Shown here one piece after another: positions 58,502 through 64,000 of a stretch of 64,000 nucleotides of DNA. The stretch covers positions 248,001-312,000 of the forward strand of contig NZ_JAYKKJ010000002.1 in the NCBI RefSeq assembly GCF_035969385.1, read 5' to 3'. Under the pieces are notes generated by a model. The model saw only the letters and a list, made by a program, of their open reading frames with translations, did no database searches and was not told the origin of the DNA. The translations under genes and the position numbers were made by a program. How positions within the stretch are numbered: position 1 is the first letter of the stretch; every line of letters starts with the position of its first letter. This DNA is from SELP01 sp035969385 (GTDB lineage: Bacteria > Pseudomonadota > Alphaproteobacteria > Rhodobacterales > Rhodobacteraceae).

Positions 58502-59803
58502 ATGCCATTTGAAGCAAGCCGGGGACTACCCCGAAAGATCGCGGTAATCGGCGGGGGAATTTCCGGAATGGGCGCGGCCCATCTTCTGGCACAGGATCAC
58601 CGGGTGGTCCTGTTTGAATCCGAACATCGGCTGGGCGGGCATGCCCGGACCCGGATGGCCGGGCCCTATGGCACCGATCCGGTTGATACCGGGTTCATCG
58701 TCTTCAACTATGCCAACTATCCGCACCTGACCAAGCTGTTCGAAGATTTGGATGTGCCGGTCGTGGAATCCGATATGTCTTTCGGTGCTTCGATTGACGG
58801 CGGGCGGGTCGAATACGGGCTGGCCAGCCTTGGCGCCCTCTTCGCGCAGCGGCGCAATCTGGCCCGGCCGCAGTTCCTGCGCATGGTCCGCGATCTGTTC
58901 CACTTCAACGCCAACGCGCTTGACGCCTCCCGTGATCCGTCACTGACCATCGGACAGTTGATGGACAAGCTGGGCATGGGGGACTGGTTCCGCAACTACT
59001 ACCTTCTCCCGATCTCTGGCGCGATCTGGTCCACCCCGGTTCAGAAGATCATGGAATTTCCGGCCTATGCCATGATGACCTTCTTCGAAAATCACGCGCT
59101 TCTGCACCATACCGGTCAGCACCAGTGGTTCACGGTCGAGGGCGGATCGGTGGCCTATGTCTCGCGCCTTGCCAACGCCATGGAAAAACAGGGGGTCGAT
59201 ATCCGCTTGTCCGCGCCTGTCGCCGGTGTCCGGCGTGGCCCGCAGGGCGTGGAGGTTCGGGCGCAGGATGGCGAATGGGAACTGTTCGACGAAATCGTCA
59301 TGGCGACCCATTCCGACGATACGCTGTCGATGCTGTCGGACGCCACGCCGCAGGAACGCGACGTGCTGTCCAACATCCGCTATCAACCCAACACCGCGAT
59401 CCTGCATTCCGATCCGTCGATCATGCCAAAGCGGCGGCAGGTCTGGTCATCCTGGGTCTATACCGAGGCCACGGGCCAGCAGAAGGACCGGATCGACCTG
59501 ACTTATTGGATGAATTCGCTTCAGCCCTGGCTGCGGGGCGGTACCGACTATTTCGTGACGCTCAACACGACCCACCCGATCCGTGAAGACCTGATCTGGG
59601 ATCAGGCGACCTTCCGGCATCCGGTCTATGACCACGCCGCGCTCGAGGCGCAGCGCAAGGCCGTCGTGATGAACGGGTCGAACCGGACGTGGTTCTGCGG
59701 GGCATGGATGAAGAACGGCTTCCACGAAGACGGTCTGTCCAGCGCGGTCGATGTGGTCACCGCCCTGAACGCGGTCGAAGGGATGAAGCTGGCAGCGGAA
59801 TGA
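58502..59803 (+). CDS. FAD-dependent amine-oxidase-like oxidoreductase of the singlet-oxygen operon
   Basis: This is a 433-aa flavoprotein with the N-terminal FAD motif KIAVIGGGISGMGAAHLLA and the family stretch RLGGHARTRM. The start at 58502 follows GGAG; the frame reaches 58409 but overlaps the rpoE regulatory region. Homologues lie opposite rpoE-chrR in Rhodobacter sphaeroides and belong to the RpoE regulon. They are frequently linked with fatty-acid modification genes, though no cyclopropane-fatty-acid synthase gene is present here. The substrate is unknown. It is coupled to DUF1365. Confidence 0.9.
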   Translation: MPFEASRGLPRKIAVIGGGISGMGAAHLLAQDHRVVLFESEHRLGGHARTRMAGPYGTDPVDTGFIVFNYANYPHLTKLFEDLDVPVVESDMSFGASIDGGRVEYGLASLGALFAQRRNLARPQFLRMVRDLFHFNANALDASRDPSLTIGQLMDKLGMGDWFRNYYLLPISGAIWSTPVQKIMEFPAYAMMTFFENHALLHHTGQHQWFTVEGGSVAYVSRLANAMEKQGVDIRLSAPVAGVRRGPQGVEVRAQDGEWELFDEIVMATHSDDTLSMLSDATPQERDVLSNIRYQPNTAILHSDPSIMPKRRQVWSSWVYTEATGQQKDRIDLTYWMNSLQPWLRGGTDYFVTLNTTHPIREDLIWDQATFRHPVYDHAALEAQRKAVVMNGSNRTWFCGAWMKNGFHEDGLSSAVDVVTALNAVEGMKLAAE

Positions 59804-60558
59804 TGGCAACCGTCGATCATATCGCGGCCCAGACCTATCACGGGCGACGCGGCGGAACGAAGAACGCGTTCCGCTACTCGCTCGACTATGTCCTTCTGGA
59901 TGCCGAGGCGGCGTTGAAAACGCCGCTTCTGTTCTCGCGGAACGGGCGCAACCTGATGTCCCTGTGGGATACTGACCACGGCGGCGCACCGGGGCAGGGC
60001 AGCGGCCCGGTCTGGGTGCGGCGGGTCCTGTCGGATCGGGGGCTCGACCTGCCCGGGCCGCTCCTCCTCCTCGCGCAGCCGCGTATCCTTGGGCATGTCT
60101 TCAACCCGGTCAGTTTCTGGCTCTGCCATGATGCAGGCGGCACCCTGCGCGCGGTGATCGCCGAGGTGACGAACACCTTCGGTGATCGGCATTCTTACCT
60201 GTGTCACCACGACGATCTGCGCCCGCTGGACTGGGACGAAACCGTCAGCGCCCGCAAGATCTTTCACGTCTCGCCATTTCAGGACGTGACCGGCGACTAT
60301 GCCTTCCGGTTCCGGATCGACGACGACCGGATCGATGTCCGCATCGACTATCTTGCCGGGAACGGCGGGCTGGTCGCGACACTCACGGGGGAACGCGTCC
60401 CGGTGTCCAACCTGTCGATCCTGCGCAGTCTTCTGCGGCGACCCTTCGGGTCGCGGCGGGTGCTGGCGCTGATCCATTGGCAGGCCCTTAAACTCTGGTG
60501 GAAAGGGGTCGCCTACCGGACCCGACCCGAACCGCCGCATCAGGACGTCAGCCAGTGA
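59800..60558 (+). CDS. DUF1365 protein
   Basis: This is a 252-aa protein with the DUF1365 features YHGRRGGTKNAFRYSLDYVL, LAQPRILGHVFNPVSFWLCH and AEVTNTFGDRHSYL. The ATG at 59800 overlaps the previous stop (ATGA). Function is not established; members accompany FAD oxidoreductases and fatty-acid cyclopropane synthases. In Rhodobacter the corresponding gene sits in the same RpoE-linked operon. Confidence 0.92.
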   Translation: MMATVDHIAAQTYHGRRGGTKNAFRYSLDYVLLDAEAALKTPLLFSRNGRNLMSLWDTDHGGAPGQGSGPVWVRRVLSDRGLDLPGPLLLLAQPRILGHVFNPVSFWLCHDAGGTLRAVIAEVTNTFGDRHSYLCHHDDLRPLDWDETVSARKIFHVSPFQDVTGDYAFRFRIDDDRIDVRIDYLAGNGGLVATLTGERVPVSNLSILRSLLRRPFGSRRVLALIHWQALKLWWKGVAYRTRPEPPHQDVSQ

Positions 60559-61802
60559 CCGTGCAAGCCGCATATGGGCAGCCTGCCCGGCTGCCGGCCT
60601 ATGCGCTTTACGGCGCGGTCCTCTCTGGGGCCGGGCTGCCGATCTATATCTACGCGCCGAAATTCTTTGCCGAAACCTACGGGGTCAGCCTCGCCGCGCT
60701 GGGCGCGGTGCTGTTCGGGTTGCGGTTGTTCGATGTGGTCCAAGACCCTGTCCTTGGCTGGATCAGCGAACGGTTGCGGGGTCTGCGGGCAGTCGCGATG
60801 GCGCTTGCCGCTTTGCTGCTTGCCGTATCGATGCTGGGGCTGTTCGCAGCCACGCCGCCGGTCGGTCCACTTCTGTGGTTTGGTCTGACGATCACCGGGC
60901 TGTTTACCGCCTTCAGCTTTCTGTCGATCAACTTCTACGCCCGCGGCGTGACCAAGGCCGCCCACCTGCCCGGCGGACATGTGCAACTCGCGGCCTGGCG
61001 GGAAAGCGGCGCGCTTCTTGGCGTCTGCCTTGCCGCAATCGCGCCGACACTTCTCATGGGGCTGACCGACACGCCTTTCGGGGTCTTCGCGCTCGGCTTT
61101 GCGGTCGTGACGGCGCTTGCCGCCATCCTCATGGCGCCTGAATGGGGAAAGGACATCCATCACGACCCGACCCCGATCAGCGCGATCCTGTCCGACCCGC
61201 TGGCCCGGCGGCTTCTGCTTCTGGCGCTGGTCAATGCAACCCCGGTGGCCGTCTCTTCGACCCTGTTCCTGTTCTTCGTCGAAAGCAGACTGGAGGCGTC
61301 CGGCTGGGAAGGGCCTCTCCTAGTGCTGTTCTTCCTCTCGGCGGCCCTGTCCGCCCCCCTGTGGTCGCGGCTGGCCCAGACGTTTGGCACGCGGCGCGTG
61401 CTTCTCTCGGCCATGGGGCTGGCGATTGCCAGTTTCGGGGGCACGCTGCTTCTTGGGCCGGGCGATGCGCCCGCCTTCGGGCTGATCTGCATCCTGTCGG
61501 GGGCGACGATAGGCGCCGACCTGACCCTGCTTCCGGCGGCCTTTGCCCGGCGCATGGCGGCGATCTCGCCACGCGGCGGTCAGGGGTTCGGGCTTTGGTC
61601 GCTGGTCAACAAATTCACACTCGCTTTTGCGGCGGTGGCCTTGCTGCCGCTTCTTGAATGGTCCGGGTTTCAGGCGGGGGCATCGGCCCAGCCTGACGCG
61701 GCCCTTACCCTTCTGACGGTGCTCTACGCCCTTGTGCCGTCCTTGCTCAAACTTCTGGCCATCGCGCTTTTGCTGGCCACCAGACTGGAGGATACTCCAT
61801 GA
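60555..61802 (+). CDS. MFS transporter of the singlet-oxygen operon
   Basis: The GTG at 60555 overlaps the DUF1365 stop (GTGA) and gives 415 aa. The upstream ATG-like frame to 60498 lies inside DUF1365 and is rejected. About twelve membrane helices are present, with YALYGAVLSGAGLPIYIYAP first and the loop RLFDVVQDPVLGWISERLRG typical of the GPH/melibiose-like group (DxxxDPxxG). The transported compound is unknown. Position in the operon suggests lipid or stress metabolite transport (inference). Confidence 0.9.
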   Translation: MTVQAAYGQPARLPAYALYGAVLSGAGLPIYIYAPKFFAETYGVSLAALGAVLFGLRLFDVVQDPVLGWISERLRGLRAVAMALAALLLAVSMLGLFAATPPVGPLLWFGLTITGLFTAFSFLSINFYARGVTKAAHLPGGHVQLAAWRESGALLGVCLAAIAPTLLMGLTDTPFGVFALGFAVVTALAAILMAPEWGKDIHHDPTPISAILSDPLARRLLLLALVNATPVAVSSTLFLFFVESRLEASGWEGPLLVLFFLSAALSAPLWSRLAQTFGTRRVLLSAMGLAIASFGGTLLLGPGDAPAFGLICILSGATIGADLTLLPAAFARRMAAISPRGGQGFGLWSLVNKFTLAFAAVALLPLLEWSGFQAGASAQPDAALTLLTVLYALVPSLLKLLAIALLLATRLEDTP

Positions 61803-62362
61803 CCCCACTTCTCGGTTTCATTCTTGGTGCGGGCCTCGTTCTTGCCCTCGTCCTTCTTGCCCAACGCAGCCTCTCATTCGTGGCGCAAAAGCCCGGCGAT
61901 TACGCGGGCAGCGAACCGGCCTTCGACATCCGGCAGTTCCTGAACGGCCCGATGGACTGCGAAGGCGTGATCTACGGACCGACCGGTCGGGTCACCTCGC
62001 GCTTTGTCGCGGAAATGGATGCCACATGGACTGGCAACACCGGCCGCATGACCGAGGCGTTCCGCTATGCAACCGGCATGACGCAGGACAGGGAATGGAC
62101 CCTGACGCTGGGCAATGACGGGTCGATCCGGGCCGAGGCGCCGGACCTTGTCGGCACCGGCCACGGCCAGCAGGAAGGCGCCTCTGTCCTGCTGCGCTAT
62201 CGCATCCGCCTGCCGGAAGAGGCCGGGGGCCATGTCCTGAACGTCACCGACTGGCTCTACCTCGCCCCCAATGGGCACATCATCAACCGTAGCCAGTTCC
62301 GAAAATTCGGGATCAAGGTGGCCGAACTGGTCGCCACCATGCGGCCAAGGGCGGTCGCCTGA
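61799..62362 (+). CDS. DUF3833 protein
   Basis: This is a 187-aa protein with one N-terminal hydrophobic segment (TPLLGFILGAGLVLALVLLA), probably an anchor or uncleaved signal. The DUF3833 body contains FDIRQFLNGPMDCEGVIYG and NVTDWLYLAPNGHIINRSQF. It overlaps both neighbours at start (ATGA) and stop (TGATG), so it is part of the same operon. Function is unknown. Confidence 0.9.
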   Translation: MTPLLGFILGAGLVLALVLLAQRSLSFVAQKPGDYAGSEPAFDIRQFLNGPMDCEGVIYGPTGRVTSRFVAEMDATWTGNTGRMTEAFRYATGMTQDREWTLTLGNDGSIRAEAPDLVGTGHGQQEGASVLLRYRIRLPEEAGGHVLNVTDWLYLAPNGHIINRSQFRKFGIKVAELVATMRPRAVA

Positions 62363-63096
62363 TGGAGTGGCAGGGCAAACGATACTGGCTGGTCGGGGCG
62401 AGCGAGGGGCTGGGCCGCGCACTTGCCATGACACTCAGCCGGGCAGGGGCCGAGGTGATCGTCTCGGCCCGGTCGCAGGACCGGCTTGATGCTCTGGTGG
62501 AGGAGCTTCCGGGCAAGGCGCGGGCCGTGGCCGTGGACGTCACCGACCGTCAGGCCGTCGAACAGGCCGCGCAGGACATCGGCCCGATCGACGGCATGAT
62601 CTACCTTGCCGGGGTCTACTGGCCCATGGCCGCACAGGACTGGAACCCCGAACAGGCCGAGGCGATGGCCGAGATCAACTTTCTGGGCGGTATCCGCGCG
62701 GTGGGCGCGGTCCTGCCCGGGATGATCGACCGGGGGCAGGGGCATATCGTACTGACCGGGTCGCTGTCAGGCTTCCGCGGGCTGCCGGGGGCCATCGGCT
62801 ATTCCGCGTCCAAGGCGGGGCTGATCGCGCTGGGCGAATCCATGCAGGCGGACCTGCGCAAGACGCCGATCCGCGTGCAACTGGCCAACCCCGGCTTCAT
62901 CAAGACCAGGCTGACCGAAAAGAACGACTTCCGGATGCCCTTCATCATGACCCCGGAAGAAGCGGCGCAGGACATGTTCGAACTGATGAACTCGGACGCC
63001 TTCAAACGGTCGTTCCCGATGCTGTTTTCATGGGTCTTCCGCCTGTCGCAATTCCTGCCCGACTGGGCCTACTACCGGCTGTTCGGCGCGCGCTGA
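62362..63096 (+). CDS. Short-chain dehydrogenase/reductase
   Basis: This is a 244-aa classical SDR with nucleotide motif LVGASEGLGRALAMTLSRAG (TGxxxGxG-type). NAG-type support is replaced by LAG. Catalytic Ser is in VLTGSLSGFRGLPG, and YSASKAGLIAL provides the YxxxK pair. It is the last gene of the operon opposite rpoE-chrR, as in Rhodobacter sphaeroides. The substrate is unknown; lipid carbonyls are plausible (inference). Confidence 0.92.
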   Translation: MEWQGKRYWLVGASEGLGRALAMTLSRAGAEVIVSARSQDRLDALVEELPGKARAVAVDVTDRQAVEQAAQDIGPIDGMIYLAGVYWPMAAQDWNPEQAEAMAEINFLGGIRAVGAVLPGMIDRGQGHIVLTGSLSGFRGLPGAIGYSASKAGLIALGESMQADLRKTPIRVQLANPGFIKTRLTEKNDFRMPFIMTPEEAAQDMFELMNSDAFKRSFPMLFSWVFRLSQFLPDWAYYRLFGAR

Positions 63097-63184
63097 CGCG
63101 AAAATGACTTTGCGCAGGATCAAGGCGGGCGCATGATACCCCTGTCAGTCTGCCCTTAATCAAGACCGATCCGGAGCAAGAACG

Positions 63185-63511
63185 ATGATCCATATTTCCG
63201 CAGACAAGGTGGCCGAGGTCATCATCATGGCCCGCGAGCTGGGCCGGGCCGAGGCCGAACTGGACGCCTTCATCGACCGGCTGAACGAGGAAGAGCAGGC
63301 GGCGCTGGTTGCGGTGTTCTGGATCGGACGCGGCAGTTTCGAACCCGAGGAATACGCCGACGCCTATCGGACCGCACAGGCCGAGGCGACGACGCCGACC
63401 GCCGAATACCTCAAAGGGTCGCCGCATCTGGCCGATCACCTCGAAAGCGGGCTTGATGCGCTGGGCATCTCTGCCTCGGACGAGGAGGACGAGCTGTATC
63501 GCGGCGGCTAA
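63185..63511 (+). CDS. DUF3775 protein
   Basis: This is a 108-aa acidic helical protein with the DUF3775 features MIHISADKVAEVIIMARELG and QAALVAVFWIGRGSFEPEEY. It ends in an acidic tail (SASDEEDELYRGG). Function is unknown. It stands 88 bp after the SDR gene with its own ribosome site (GGAGCAAG), so it may be a separate unit. Confidence 0.85.
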   Translation: MIHISADKVAEVIIMARELGRAEAELDAFIDRLNEEEQAALVAVFWIGRGSFEPEEYADAYRTAQAEATTPTAEYLKGSPHLADHLESGLDALGISASDEEDELYRGG

Positions 63512-63543
63512 AGCGTCTGACGACATACCTCAAGCATGACGCC

Positions 63544-64000
63544 TTAACCTGGAAGCTGCGCCGCGAATTCCGCCCGTGCCCGCGCCCAGACCCCATCCGG
63601 GTCGGTTCCAAGCGCCAGAAGATGCGGCAAAAGCTGGCCCGCGAAATCCTCTGAACTTTCGCGCGGCAGAAGCGACGGCAAGTTGTCGATCGCCATGACA
63701 TCCAGCACCGGATCGTCCTGCACCCGCAACACCGGGGCCTGCCAGTCGGTCGCCCGGTCATAGACCTTGATCGGGGAAAATTCGCTGTCCGGGTCACAGG
63801 CAATGTCCCCGATCACGCGCAGAGCGCGGGCCGAGGTTTTTGCATCGGCGGGCACGAAAACCGGCGTGCCAGGCCGGGCAAGGATGCAGTTCAGGAAGAT
63901 CCCATGTTCCAGCACTTCGGGGAAGGGACCGCCATGGGCGGTTTCGGCCATATCCCATTTCGTCACGTCGATCCCGACGGCACTGCACAGGTCCGCCGCC
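63544..64000 (-). CDS. Saccharopine dehydrogenase-like protein (AlaDH/PNT fold), 5' end outside window
   Basis: The last 151 codons of a minus-strand gene are open past the window edge; an apparent start at 63966 is an internal GTG. The visible part has KWDMAETAHGGPFPEVLEHG, FLNCILARPGTPVFV and VIGDIACDPDSEFSPIKVYD, which fit the C-terminal part of alanine-dehydrogenase-fold saccharopine dehydrogenases (NAD, L-lysine-forming). Such genes are common in Rhodobacteraceae. The rest of the protein is needed for a firm call. Confidence 0.8.
   Translation of the reverse strand, partial: AADLCSAVGIDVTKWDMAETAHGGPFPEVLEHGIFLNCILARPGTPVFVPADAKTSARALRVIGDIACDPDSEFSPIKVYDRATDWQAPVLRVQDDPVLDVMAIDNLPSLLPRESSEDFAGQLLPHLLALGTDPDGVWARARAEFAAQLPG

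Noticed and set aside
58284..58592. N-terminal extension of RpoE
   Set aside because: It would read through the candidate promoter and into the divergent oxidoreductase gene. The 183-aa form matches known RpoE.

Overview
The window reads as chromosome of a high-GC alphaproteobacterium of the Rhodobacteraceae (Roseobacter/Rhodobacter type). Lineage markers are a petP-petR regulator pair, an rpoE-chrR singlet-oxygen sigma/anti-sigma pair facing an oxidoreductase/DUF1365/MFS/DUF3833/SDR operon, a Hint-domain protein, a heparinase II/III protein next to purH, and dense ATGA-coupled operons. The only RNA gene seen is tRNA-Leu(CAG). No CRISPR array or rRNA was seen.

Core left part (1-22,600). A minus-strand operon carries an HDAC-like deacetylase, xseB, ispA, dxs and a FAR-17a/AIG1-like membrane protein, so it makes isoprenoid precursors. 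Next come a small exported protein, petR-petP divergent from ilvE, two unrecognised genes (7.4-8.7 kb), an EamA permease, queG, a GST, mtgA and a Hint protein. Then follow gltB, an exported protein and gltD, with a 16-bp perfect inverted repeat upstream of gltD, and finally uppP and an NDUFA9-like NAD-binding protein.

Mobile part (22,697-37,548). The last 16 bases of tRNA-Leu(CAG) recur at 29,034 and 37,533, which marks two tandem integrative elements. Element A (6.35 kb) has its own tyrosine integrase, an orphan protein, two coupled small ORFs, a second tyrosine recombinase with a coupled 60-aa partner, and a two-gene membrane/TerB-like unit. Element B (8.5 kb) has a related integrase translationally coupled to a superfamily-A polymerase-like protein (TV-Pol type). 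It also carries an HEIGH metallopeptidase, a 748-aa putative nuclease (REase-like plus PIN-like regions) and a serine recombinase. Each element carries its own repeats at both ends, spaced exactly 12 bp (GGGACC in A, GGTRWCAC in B), which look like integrase arm-type sites. The island is visibly less GC-rich than its flanks.

Right of the island (37,549-40,240). A Tat-like, Ser-Ala-Pro-repeat exported peptide is followed by a strong stem-loop, an HPr-kinase-like/PqqD fusion protein and a PepSY membrane protein. This resembles an undescribed peptide-modification cassette.

Core right part (40,240-64,000). It holds a sugar isomerase/Gfo-Idh-MocA pair with a LacI-type palindrome upstream, truB-rbfA, dapB, a DUF1674 gene, an rsmB-like methyltransferase gene, a heparinase gene, purH, lspA, a DUF3035 lipoprotein gene, a catalytic/non-catalytic M16 pair and mutL-rmuC. 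The rpoE-chrR locus with its divergent operon follows, then DUF3775 and a saccharopine dehydrogenase gene cut by the window edge.
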